Shown piece after piece: positions 8,865-16,733 of a DNA stretch of 59,892 bases. Each line of letters starts with the position of its first letter. The first letter of the stretch is position 1. The notes under the pieces were generated by a model. That model made no database searches and was not told the DNA's origin. It saw nothing but the letters and a program-made list of their open reading frames with translations. This DNA is from Sulfuritalea sp. (GTDB lineage: Bacteria; Pseudomonadota; Gammaproteobacteria; Burkholderiales; Rhodocyclaceae), in the NCBI GenBank assembly GCA_030651305.1, contig JAUSCI010000018.1, positions 1 to 59,892 on the forward strand. The letters run 5' to 3'. The position numbers and the translations under genes are program-made.

Positions 8865-9494
8865 ATGTCTGAAACCATTCGCTGGATGATCAAGGTTTCG
8901 AAAGAGACCGATCTTTCGATACGTACGTTTCTTGGCTCGCAAGGGATGGAAAAGGGAGGCATGTCGAAGTTCGTAGAGGAAGCCGTTCAATTGAGCCTGC
9001 TGAGTCGGATCACCGGGGCTTTGAAGGAGCGCAACCAAGGTCAACCCGAAGGTGCTCTTGAAGCCTTGATCGAAAATGAAACCAGGGCCGTACGCGCCAC
9101 CCCAAACCCTATCGGCCGACACCAATGTCCGTTCTGTAATCTGCCGCCATTGCGCATCGTTGCAGAAAATGAACTGGCCGTGGTTGTCAAGGACGGGTTT
9201 CCTGTTTCACCAGGCCATATGCTCATCATTCCGCGCCGACACGTCGCGTCGTTCTTCGAGATCACCAAGGCAGAGCGGGCAAGCATGCTGCGCCTGCTCG
9301 ACGAAGCCAAGGCATCACTCGACACGGAGTTCGGGTCCGATGCTTACAACATCGGCATCAACGACGGATCAGCCGCCGGCCAGACGGTAGCGCACCTGCA
9401 CATTCACCTGATTCCACGCTATGCCGGCGACAGTCCCGACCCGCGCGGCGGCGTGCGCTGGGTGCTGCCAAACAAGGCAAAATACTGGCCATGA
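8865..9494 (+). CDS. Ribbon-helix-helix (XACb0070-like) / HIT-domain fusion protein
   Basis: 209 residues. Residues about 1-60 (TIRWMIKVSKETDLSIRTFL through SKFVEEAVQLSLL) look like a ribbon-helix-helix DNA-binding domain of the XACb0070 type. The rest is a HIT hydrolase/transferase domain with CPFC near its start and an intact histidine triad HLHIHLIPR. HIT enzymes act on nucleotide phosphoramidates, adenylylated substrates or dinucleotides. The ATG at 8865 was chosen for the GGAG upstream (a GTG at 8841 is in frame but poorly placed). It overlaps the HNH gene by 4 nt (ATGA) and is divergent from fic, so it may act both as regulator and enzyme of this cassette. Confidence 0.85.
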   Translation: MSETIRWMIKVSKETDLSIRTFLGSQGMEKGGMSKFVEEAVQLSLLSRITGALKERNQGQPEGALEALIENETRAVRATPNPIGRHQCPFCNLPPLRIVAENELAVVVKDGFPVSPGHMLIIPRRHVASFFEITKAERASMLRLLDEAKASLDTEFGSDAYNIGINDGSAAGQTVAHLHIHLIPRYAGDSPDPRGGVRWVLPNKAKYWP

Positions 9495-10402
9495 CTCGAG
9501 ACGATATTCTCCAGGCATTCGATCGCATGCGCGTCTGGCAACGGGGTGACCAGCGCGCCGTGCACAAGCCGCTACTGGTCCTGTTTGCCCTCGCAAGAGT
9601 CGGCGCTGGCGGGACGGCGACGATGGACTGGAACGACGTCGAACCGCATCTGAAGCAACTGCTTGAGGAATTCGGACCGGATGGATCGGGCAGTTCCCGC
9701 CACCATCCTTTCTGGCATCTGCAGACCGATGGCTTGTGGCAACTGGAAGGTCCGACGACCATTCTCGCTCGCCCTCCGTCTGCTACGCCAACCCTGACCG
9801 AATTGCGAGAAAACCACGTCCGCGGCGGCTTTCCACCCGGCCTGCAAGGCGCCCTGCAACGTGATCCGCAACTGGTCGCGACCATCGCCCGGCGCATCGT
9901 CGACGCCCACTTCCCCGAGTCGATCCGCTCCGACGTGCTGGCCGCCGTGGGCCTCCCCGCAGATCTGTCCGCTACAGCATCACTTCAGGAGCAGGCTCGC
10001 CGTCGCGATCCGGCCTTCCGTGAGAAAGTGCTGCTCGCCTATCAATACCGCTGCGGCGTCTGCGGTCATAATTTGCGCCTGGGCCACCAGCCCATCGGCC
10101 TCGAAGCCGCACACATCAAGTGGTTTCAGGCCAGGGGACCCGACGTCGTGCCCAATGGCATCGCCTTGTGCTCGCTGCACCACAAGGTCTTCGACCTCGG
10201 CGCCTTCACCATTCTGCCCGACACCTACCAGATGGTTTTCAGCCAGCACCTCAACGGCAGCGACGAGTCAGCCGGAAGAATCCTCGCATATCACGGCGCC
10301 AGCCTGATCTTGCCGCAAAGCCGGGACTACCTGCCGCAGCCAGAGTTTCTCGACTGGCACAGGAAGCAGGTGTTCAAGAGTCCGGAGCGCCCGGTAAGCT
10401 GA
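9491..10402 (+). CDS. Phosphorothioate-DNA-binding HNH restriction endonuclease (SBD-HNH type)
   Basis: 303 residues. The N-terminal half matches the sulfur-binding-domain family of ScoMcrA-like enzymes (WQRGDQRAVHKPLLVLFALA, HHPFWHLQTDGLWQLE, VRGGFPPGLQGAL). The C-terminal half is an HNH nuclease: CGVCG, then EAAHIKWF, then NGIALCSLHHKVFDLGAF. Relatives bind phosphorothioated DNA and cleave nearby, acting as a type IV-like restriction barrier. The start overlaps the HIT stop (ATGA), so the two are probably translated together. A copy of the dispersed RVGAGGTA element sits inside the N-terminal domain (RVGAGGTATMDW), where relatives normally have a short charged loop. No dnd modification genes are in the window. 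Confidence 0.85.
   Translation: MTRDDILQAFDRMRVWQRGDQRAVHKPLLVLFALARVGAGGTATMDWNDVEPHLKQLLEEFGPDGSGSSRHHPFWHLQTDGLWQLEGPTTILARPPSATPTLTELRENHVRGGFPPGLQGALQRDPQLVATIARRIVDAHFPESIRSDVLAAVGLPADLSATASLQEQARRRDPAFREKVLLAYQYRCGVCGHNLRLGHQPIGLEAAHIKWFQARGPDVVPNGIALCSLHHKVFDLGAFTILPDTYQMVFSQHLNGSDESAGRILAYHGASLILPQSRDYLPQPEFLDWHRKQVFKSPERPVS
9595..9620 (+). repeat. Dispersed RVGAGG element, copy in the HNH nuclease gene
   Basis: Core AGTCGGCGCTGG then ACGGCG at fixed spacing. It is in frame with the host gene and read as RVGAGGTA. Confidence 0.75.
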
Positions 10403-10444
10403 CCGCTGTTGGAAGTTCGATGGACTGGAATGAATGATCACTGC

Positions 10445-10538
10445 ACAGAAGCGCTAAACGCCTGGGCCGAAGGCGGCCGTGAACCCCGCCTCTATTCTCT
10501 CCAGCTCCTCGTCCGCAATCTCCGCGAACTGTTGCCGC
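10445..10538. repeat. Direct repeat copy 2 (orphan 3' end of fic)
   Basis: Second copy of the 94-bp repeat of 7152-7245, same orientation, no indels. It lies just downstream of the HNH gene. Confidence 0.85.
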
Positions 10539-10545
10539 TTGGATC
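10454..10545 (-). pseudogene. Remnant of a second fic gene (C-terminal fragment)
   Basis: Reading on the minus strand gives KRQQFAEIADEELERIEAGF and a tail FTAAFGPGV ending in TAG at 10454-10456. The intact Fic protein ends KRQQFAEIADEELERIRTAF followed by FTAAFGPSA. Upstream of this block the similarity stops and no Fic motif is present. It is therefore a decayed duplicate or a recombination scar. The divergence at several third codon positions says the duplication is not brand new. Confidence 0.75.
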
Positions 10546-10580
10546 CGGGCCGGCAAACCCGATGATCGCTGCGCCGGCCC

Positions 10581-13223
10581 TCAACCGGGACCGGCTTGGC
10601 GTAACGCGGCAATAACCGCCTGGAGCCGATTGCGCTGATCCGCAGTGATGTGCGTGCAGCCAAGGACGGCTGCGGTCAATTGTGAAATGTCCGGCGGGGC
10701 CGGACTCGCTGATTTCCGTCCCTCCAGGGCATTTTTCAGCGCCTGGAGTTTCAGTGCGCGCCGCGCTCCTTCGACGGCAACGGGTGAAGCAATGTTGAGG
10801 GTCGATTCGAGTTGCAGCAACAGGTCGTCCACCGTCTTGCCGCTTGCCGTGCCGCCGGAAAGATTCGCCAGAGCACCTTGTCTTGCCTGCGCGACCCCTG
10901 CGTGAAATCGCGCTTGCACCACCGCCTGCCAGCGGGGAACCAGCGCCGGCAGACTCGCCCAGCGCGCTTCGATGTCCGAGACGACGGCAGGCACGAGTGG
11001 CTCGCTTGCTTCAAGTTCATCGCAAAGCGCCAGCTTGGCAAGCAGGCAATCGCAGCTTGCGTTCCATAGTCTCTGGGCACTGCCTGCGAGGTACTGCCGT
11101 GCGGCATCGTGCAATTCCTGAAAGCGGACATCCAGCCTGGCGGCCTTGTCTTTGGCCACATCGCCGCAACTGCGCCATTCGGCAGTCACTTCCGCCAGAA
11201 CCCGCCTGATGTCTGCAGGAGGAGTGTCGGGGTTCAGGGCTTGAAGTCGCTCCAGCAACTCCTCGCGCGCCTTCTGCCCGGCTTCGAAGCGGATGTTGCG
11301 GTCCTTGACGGCCGCGTTCCGCTCATTCATCACCGCATCAGCCGCTGTCTTGAATTTGTCCCACAAGGCTCTTTCGACGGCATGAGGAAGCGGTATCGAT
11401 CTGGAATGCCGTTGCCATTGCTCCTGCAGCTCACGAAGTTTGCTGACAACGTCGCGTTCATGCGCCCGGCGACTCAACTCCCCGACACGCACGATGAGCG
11501 CCTCACGCCCGCTTTGCGCCGTTCGGAAAACCTCCTGCAATGGGTCCTCCAGACGTTTCACGCTCGCCTGCATGCGCTGCGTCAGCGCCGCCAGCCGTTT
11601 GTGTGGCACGGTATGTTCGAGCGGACCCAGCTTGCGCCATTCCGTCTGAAAACGGCTGAGCGCCAGGGCGTTGGATTTCCAGTCGGGCGGCGCACCGGAT
11701 TGCTCATTGCCGATGTTCAGCGCATCCAGTGCGGCGAGCAGGTTTTCCCGCGCCGCGAGATTCTCCAGTCTTGCCTCGGCCAATCGCGCCTTGTGTGCTG
11801 CTATCGGACTGTCGGCAGATTTCAGCGCGGCATCGAACCGTTGCCATAACGGCTTGCCGGTTGCGCCGCCCAATCGATCCAGCTCCTTCCACCGCCCGCG
11901 TAACTGCTCGATGTATTTTTCAAGCTGAGCGATGGGCACTTTGGCCGAGCGAGTCCCCTCGGCAGCGACAACGGAGCGGGCCAGCGTCTCGGCTTCCTCG
12001 ACCAGACCCTCTCGCACCCGCCCTCCCCCCCAGTGCTGCCATTCCTTGAGGCGAAGAATTTCAGCCTGCAGTGCGCCGACTTTGCCCTGGAGATCAGCGC
12101 CTGCGTCGCCGCGGTCATACGCCGACTGCAACGCGGGTAGCTGTTTGACCGCCTCCGCCACGCGACCCGCGGCGAGCGCGGCTTCAACAGTAGCCACGAG
12201 ATCAATCAACGACCGGGTCCGTGCCTCATGCAGTTCCTGATTCTTTTGTCGTGTACGTTGCCGTTTGTCGGCAGTCCGCTTTTCCCGAACTTCATCCTGG
12301 CCGCGCTGCCAGTCATCAAAGCGGGCATTGAGTGCATCTGCGATGCGCTGCTGCGGAACCGGCGCCAGCGACCGCCAGCGTTCCGCCGGCGTCGCGCCAC
12401 GCTCGGGCGTGTCGCCCTCTGCCGCCGGCTGCCGCATGACCGCCTGCAACTCGTCGAGTATCGTCAGCCTCGCCTCGATCAGGGCCGAGACGTGCAAGGC
12501 GGCGGAGAGTTCGTCGCCGAGCGCCACGACGGTTTTCGCATCGGGGCCGGGTGCGGGCATCAATGCGGAGATTTGCTCGTGTGCGTTGCGGGCCTCGTCA
12601 CGTGCGGAGGTCAGGGCAAACAGCAACTCCTGTGGCGCCTGCGAGGTATCGGTGGTCCGGGCGCAGCACGCGCTCAAATTCGCCAGCACCTGTCTGGCAT
12701 GGACAGACCAGCGACTGACGGAACGCTGACGGTCACCGTAGTCGCGAACGCGCTCTGCCAGGCGCGCTTGCAGGTCGGCAAATTTCGCCACCTGATCGCT
12801 TTCCAGAAGGTCGACGTCGAGTGCGCGCCAGGCCTGGGCCAATTCGGCCAGACGGTTGGCTGGAATCATCGATTCACCTGTCTGGGCGACGGCGGCTTCG
12901 ATCAGCTCATTGGCCAGCGCCCGCGTCTTGCGCTGCGCGATCCGGGTTTCGTAACACTGCTTGGCGACGGAATGAACGCGCCGGTCGTGGGTTCGGAATT
13001 CACGCTCCGCCTGCCTCAGCGCATCTTCACCGTTCAGCGCCTGCACGGCAGCGACTTTGATTTCGATTGAAGAGCTTTCCTTCAAGAGCGCCAGCAATGC
13101 GGCGTCGTCACCCAGAGCCGCCTGCAACCGGGACCCCCATTCAGACTCCAATGACGCCTCCCGTAACAATGCAGACGCTACGGCTGAGGGCGTACCGTCC
13201 TTCTTCAAGAATGTGCGGAACAT
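10581..13223 (-). CDS. DUF349-repeat protein
   Basis: 880 residues, starting MFRTFLKKDGTPSAVASALL. Long, largely helical, charged protein with repeated DUF349 modules (for example RWKELDRLGGATGKPLWQRF, EWRKLGPLEHTVPHKRLAAL and ELQEQWQRHSRSIPLPHAVE). DUF349 proteins are common in proteobacteria. Their biochemical role is unclear; some are linked to ribosome or stress functions. The ATG at 13223 was chosen because the longer frame would run into the tRNA gene. No clear Shine-Dalgarno was found. It is the first gene after tRNA-Arg on this strand. Confidence 0.85.
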   Translation of the reverse strand: MFRTFLKKDGTPSAVASALLREASLESEWGSRLQAALGDDAALLALLKESSSIEIKVAAVQALNGEDALRQAEREFRTHDRRVHSVAKQCYETRIAQRKTRALANELIEAAVAQTGESMIPANRLAELAQAWRALDVDLLESDQVAKFADLQARLAERVRDYGDRQRSVSRWSVHARQVLANLSACCARTTDTSQAPQELLFALTSARDEARNAHEQISALMPAPGPDAKTVVALGDELSAALHVSALIEARLTILDELQAVMRQPAAEGDTPERGATPAERWRSLAPVPQQRIADALNARFDDWQRGQDEVREKRTADKRQRTRQKNQELHEARTRSLIDLVATVEAALAAGRVAEAVKQLPALQSAYDRGDAGADLQGKVGALQAEILRLKEWQHWGGGRVREGLVEEAETLARSVVAAEGTRSAKVPIAQLEKYIEQLRGRWKELDRLGGATGKPLWQRFDAALKSADSPIAAHKARLAEARLENLAARENLLAALDALNIGNEQSGAPPDWKSNALALSRFQTEWRKLGPLEHTVPHKRLAALTQRMQASVKRLEDPLQEVFRTAQSGREALIVRVGELSRRAHERDVVSKLRELQEQWQRHSRSIPLPHAVERALWDKFKTAADAVMNERNAAVKDRNIRFEAGQKAREELLERLQALNPDTPPADIRRVLAEVTAEWRSCGDVAKDKAARLDVRFQELHDAARQYLAGSAQRLWNASCDCLLAKLALCDELEASEPLVPAVVSDIEARWASLPALVPRWQAVVQARFHAGVAQARQGALANLSGGTASGKTVDDLLLQLESTLNIASPVAVEGARRALKLQALKNALEGRKSASPAPPDISQLTAAVLGCTHITADQRNRLQAVIAALRQAGPG

Positions 13224-13274
13224 GAGCCAAAAAATACCTCGCACCTGAGCGAAGATGCTTGCTGTAGAAGGCGG

Positions 13275-13350
13275 TGGTGCGCTCGGCGGGGATCGAACCC
13301 ACAACCCCTGGCTTCGGAGGCCAGTACTCTATCCATTGAGCTACGAGCGC
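13275..13350 (-). tRNA. tRNA-Arg (anticodon CCG)
   Basis: Cloverleaf read on the minus strand: acceptor GCGCTCG/CGAGCGC, D arm AGCTCAATGGATAGAGT, anticodon loop CTCCGAA on stem CTGGC/GCCAG, T arm GTGGGTTCGATCCCCGC, discriminator A and encoded CCA (13275-13277). Length 76 including CCA. Confidence 0.95.
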
Positions 13351-13453
13351 ACGGTGAATCAATCGGCATGGATCGCCGAGGCGCATTTTACCGCCGGACC
13401 ACGCGGGATTGGCTATACTCCGCCAGAAATCAGCCAACACACAGGATTACCTC

Positions 13454-13936
13454 ATGTCTGCCACTGCAAATTCCGAATTCAATTTCAAGAAGATCATCGT
13501 CTGGGGTCTGATTATCGCCCTCGGCAGCATTGCCTTCGTATTCGCGATGGTGTCGATCGCGCGTTCGGCAAAGGGCTTGCAGCAGCCTGACCCGGAAGCC
13601 ATCAACAGCCGTATCGCGCCCGTGGCCCGGGTCGAGTTCGCTTCCGCTGCGGCGGGCGCTGCCGTGGGGGATCGTAGCGGCGAACAAGTGTACAAGGCCA
13701 CCTGCGTCGCCTGCCACGAAGCCGGTGTCGCCAACGCTCCCAAGTTCGGTGACAAGGCCGCCTGGGCGCCGCGCCTTGCACTGGGACTGAATGGCCTGTT
13801 GAAGTCGGCGATTGCCGGCAAGAACGCCATGCCGCCGCGGGCCGGGTCCGACGCCAACGATGCCGAACTGGCACGCGCCATTGTCTATATGGCGAACAAG
13901 GCCGGCGGCAACCTGAAAGAACCTGCGGCCAAGTAG
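13454..13936 (+). CDS. Membrane-anchored c-type cytochrome (cytochrome c5 family)
   Basis: 160 residues. One N-terminal membrane helix (IIVWGLIIALGSIAFVFAMV), a periplasmic linker, then a single mono-haem domain with CVACH and a methionine ligand region NAMPPRAG. Cytochromes of this type shuttle electrons in the periplasm to oxidases or reductases. The ATG at 13454 follows AGGA at suitable spacing. It is transcribed away from tRNA-Arg and ends at a perfect palindromic terminator shared with rep. Confidence 0.88.
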   Translation: MSATANSEFNFKKIIVWGLIIALGSIAFVFAMVSIARSAKGLQQPDPEAINSRIAPVARVEFASAAAGAAVGDRSGEQVYKATCVACHEAGVANAPKFGDKAAWAPRLALGLNGLLKSAIAGKNAMPPRAGSDANDAELARAIVYMANKAGGNLKEPAAK

Positions 13937-13968
13937 CCAGTCGCCGCGAGGCCCGCGAACAAAGCCGA

Positions 13969-13990
13969 AAGGGACCGCTAGCGGTCCCTT
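13969..13990. terminator. Bidirectional palindromic terminator between cytochrome c and rep
   Basis: A perfect 22-bp palindrome (arms AAGGGACCGCT) lies between two convergent genes. The following T content is low, so efficiency is uncertain. Confidence 0.7.
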
Positions 13991-13992
13991 CG

Positions 13993-15975
13993 TTATTGGT
14001 GCTTGCCGGCCAGCATGGCCCGCAAAGCGCTCGCCCTGGCGCGAGCGGTGCCGGCATCCGGCACCGAATTTCCTTGCGCCGAGGCAGCCTGCGCCGCCTC
14101 GCCCATTTCGACGATGAAGCGCGAGGGCTCGCGTGGCATCCATTGCCGGCCTTGCTTGCGCCGCTCGCACCAGGTCACCGTCAGGCTGGCCTGCGCGCGC
14201 GTGATGCCGACATACATCAGCCGGCGTTCCTCTTCCAGCTTTGTCGCGTCGAGGGAATCGCGATGCGGCAGCAAGCCTTCCTCGACGCCGACCAGGAATA
14301 CATGACGAAACTCCAGGCCCTTCGCGGCGTGCAGGGTGGCCAATTGCACGGCATCCTGCTCGCCTTCGTTCTTGTCCAGCATCGACAGCAGCGCCACGGA
14401 TTGGGCCAGTTCGAGCAGGGTCTTGCCTTCGTCCCCGCCCTTGCGCCCGAGCCACTCGATGAGGTCGCAGACGTTGGCCCATTTGACTTCGGCTTCACGC
14501 ACCTCCAGCGATTCGAACAGCCAGCTTTCGTAGCCGATGGCCCGGATCAGATCGTTCAGCACCTGAGCGGCGGGCGCCGTCGCCGCGCTGCGTTCGGTGC
14601 GATTGATGAAGTCGCCGAATTCGCGCAGGGCAGTGCGCTGCTTGCCGCCGAGTTCGGCATCCAGCCCCGGTGCAAAGATGCTGGCGAACAGGCTCTGGTG
14701 CCGCCGCCCGGCGGCGCGGCCGAGCGCCTCCAGCGTGGTGCCGCCAATGCCGCGTTTGGGCGTGGTCACGGCGCGGATGAAGGCCGGGTCGTCGTCCGGG
14801 TTGACCAGCAGGCGCAGATAGCAGGTGATGTCCTTGATCTCGGCGCGGTCGAAGAATGATTGCCCGCCGGAGATGACATAGGGAATGCGCTGTGCGCGCA
14901 ATTGCTGCTCGATGGCACGCGCCTGGTGGTTGCCGCGATAGAGGACGGCATAATCGGAGAACTTGCCGCGCCGCTCGAAGCGATGGGCGGACAGGCGCGA
15001 GGCGACCCATTCCGCTTCGTGGTCGCCATCACGGCAGGTCTGAATATGGATCGCGTCGCCCTGCCCGTGCTCCGACCACAGCTTCTTTTCGAACAGCTTC
15101 GGGTTGTTGGCGATCAGCGCATTGGCGGCTTTGAGGATGCGCGAGGTGGAGCGATAGTTCTGCTCCAGCTTGACCACCTTCAGGCCCGGATAATCTTCCT
15201 TCAGCAGGCGCAGGTTTTCGCTGTCGGCGCCGCGCCAGGCGTAGATCGACTGATCGTCGTCGCCGACCGCGGTGAAGGAATCGCGCCCCTGCGTCAGCAG
15301 CTGCAGCAAGCGGTACTGGCCGCGATTGGTGTCCTGGTACTCGTCCACCAGCAGGTGCCAGATCCGGCTGCGCCAGCGTTGCGCGATTTCGTCATGCTCG
15401 CTGAAGAGCATCACCGGCAGCCGGATCAGGTCGTCGAAATCCACCGCCTGATAAGCCCGCAGGGTGCGTTCGTAATCGGCGTAGAGCTTCGCCGCGGCGG
15501 CCTCGAACTCGTCAGCCGCATCGCTCAGTGCCGCTTCCGGCTCGGTCAGCATATTCTTCCACAGCGAGACGCGCGATTGCAGGGCGCGCAGCCGGCCCTT
15601 GTCGACGTTGCCCGCGAGTTCCTGGAACAGCGCCGTAGTGTCGGCCGCGTCGAGAATCGAGAAGCGCGGCTTGAGGCCAACGGCAGCGGCTTCCTGCCTG
15701 AGTATGCGCACGCCAAGCGCATGAAAAGTGCTGACGATCACGCCCTCGGCGCGGCCGCCGATCAGCTTGCCGACGCGTTCCTTCATCTCCTTCGCCGCCT
15801 TGTTGGTGAAGGTGATGGCGGCGATGTGCGCTGGCGCAATGCCATAGTCATCGACCAGCCAGGCGATCTTGTGCGTGATGACGCGTGTCTTGCCCGAGCC
15901 GGCGCCGGCCAGCACCAGCAGCGGGCCATCGAGGTGGCGCACGGCTTCGAGTTGCGCCGGATTGAGTTTGACCAT
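13993..15975 (-). CDS. rep: ATP-dependent DNA helicase Rep (UvrD/Rep family)
   Basis: 660 residues, the usual length of Rep. Superfamily 1A motifs are present in order: GAGSGKT (Walker A), ITFTNKAAKEM (Ia), DEYQDTN (II), VGDDDQSIYAWRGA (III), LEQNYRSTSRIL (IV), and TLHAAKGLEFRHVF and YVGITRAQ (V-VI). Rep unwinds DNA 3' to 5' and supports replication forks. The ATG at 15975 begins MVKLNPAQLEAV, the typical Rep start. A copy of the dispersed element lies 18-42 bp upstream of the start codon, in the leader. Confidence 0.93.
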   Translation of the reverse strand: MVKLNPAQLEAVRHLDGPLLVLAGAGSGKTRVITHKIAWLVDDYGIAPAHIAAITFTNKAAKEMKERVGKLIGGRAEGVIVSTFHALGVRILRQEAAAVGLKPRFSILDAADTTALFQELAGNVDKGRLRALQSRVSLWKNMLTEPEAALSDAADEFEAAAAKLYADYERTLRAYQAVDFDDLIRLPVMLFSEHDEIAQRWRSRIWHLLVDEYQDTNRGQYRLLQLLTQGRDSFTAVGDDDQSIYAWRGADSENLRLLKEDYPGLKVVKLEQNYRSTSRILKAANALIANNPKLFEKKLWSEHGQGDAIHIQTCRDGDHEAEWVASRLSAHRFERRGKFSDYAVLYRGNHQARAIEQQLRAQRIPYVISGGQSFFDRAEIKDITCYLRLLVNPDDDPAFIRAVTTPKRGIGGTTLEALGRAAGRRHQSLFASIFAPGLDAELGGKQRTALREFGDFINRTERSAATAPAAQVLNDLIRAIGYESWLFESLEVREAEVKWANVCDLIEWLGRKGGDEGKTLLELAQSVALLSMLDKNEGEQDAVQLATLHAAKGLEFRHVFLVGVEEGLLPHRDSLDATKLEEERRLMYVGITRAQASLTVTWCERRKQGRQWMPREPSRFIVEMGEAAQAASAQGNSVPDAGTARARASALRAMLAGKHQ

Positions 15976-15992
15976 GGAGAAAATCCCGGCGG

Positions 15993-16017
15993 CGCCGTAT
16001 TGCCAGCGCCGACTTTC
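15993..16017 (-). repeat. Dispersed RVGAGG element, intergenic copy upstream of rep
   Basis: On the minus strand GAAAGTCGGCGCTGGC then AATACGGCG. It is outside any gene, in the rep leader, and shows the variable middle of the element. Confidence 0.7.
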
Positions 16018-16051
16018 AGAATTCAGCGCAGCTTGCGGCGCGGATCGACTT

Positions 16052-16732
16052 CTATTTGAGGGCGCCGAAGACCTTCTGCGCCAGCTTGCCGGCGGCGCCG
16101 GCGGGATCCTTGCGGATTGCCTTTTCTTCCTCGGCGATCATCAGGTAGAGACCGTCCAGCGTCTTCTGCGTAACGTAGTTTTCCAGTTGCGCATCCTGCT
16201 CGCGCACCAGCCCGAGCTTGGCGGCCTTGCCAGCGAGCTGGTCGTATTTTTCCGCCAGCTTGACCTTGGCCATGGCCTTCTTCACCACCGGCTTGAACTT
16301 CTCCGCCAGCGGGGCGGAAGTGGTGCGGCGGAAATACTGCGTGGCCGAATCCTCGCCGCCGGAGAGGATGCCCTTGGCGTCCTGCACCGACATCTGCTTG
16401 ATCGAATTCACCAGCAGGGTCTTGGCCTGCGGCACCGCCGCCTCCGCGGCGCGGTTCATGGCGTTGATCAGTTCATCGGCCTGGCGGCCCATGCCGAGTC
16501 CGCGCAGCAGGCCCTCGATCTGCTGCACGCTCTCCGGCAACGGGATCTTTACCTTGGGATTGCCGAGAAAACCGTCCTGCTTGCCGAGCATTTCGACTGC
16601 CTTGCCAGCACCCTGGGTCAGCGCTTCCTTGAGGCCGCCGCCGGCATCCTTGCCCGAAATATCGGCCAGGGAAAACGCTTGGGCGGCGGTGGCCAGAAAC
16701 AGCCCGGCCAGCAGGGTGATGGCAGAGCGCAT
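16052..16732 (-). CDS. DUF4197 periplasmic protein
   Basis: 226 residues with a cleavable signal peptide (MRSAITLLAGLFLATAAQAF) and the DUF4197 pattern (GLKEALTQGAGKAVEMLGK, VKIPLPESVQQIEGLLRGLG, SATQYFRRTTSAPLAEKFKP, LENYVTQKTLDGLYLMIAEE). Function of the family is unknown. It begins 1 nt after the fadD stop codon, so it is almost certainly in one operon with fadD. Confidence 0.88.
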   Translation of the reverse strand: MRSAITLLAGLFLATAAQAFSLADISGKDAGGGLKEALTQGAGKAVEMLGKQDGFLGNPKVKIPLPESVQQIEGLLRGLGMGRQADELINAMNRAAEAAVPQAKTLLVNSIKQMSVQDAKGILSGGEDSATQYFRRTTSAPLAEKFKPVVKKAMAKVKLAEKYDQLAGKAAKLGLVREQDAQLENYVTQKTLDGLYLMIAEEEKAIRKDPAGAAGKLAQKVFGALK

Positions 16733-16733
16733 T

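Noticed and set aside
13801..13820. A further copy of the dispersed element in the cytochrome gene
   Set aside because: Only AAGTCGGCG matches, and the residues are normal for the family.
14860..16059. A 399-codon plus-strand frame
   Set aside because: Antisense shadow of rep.
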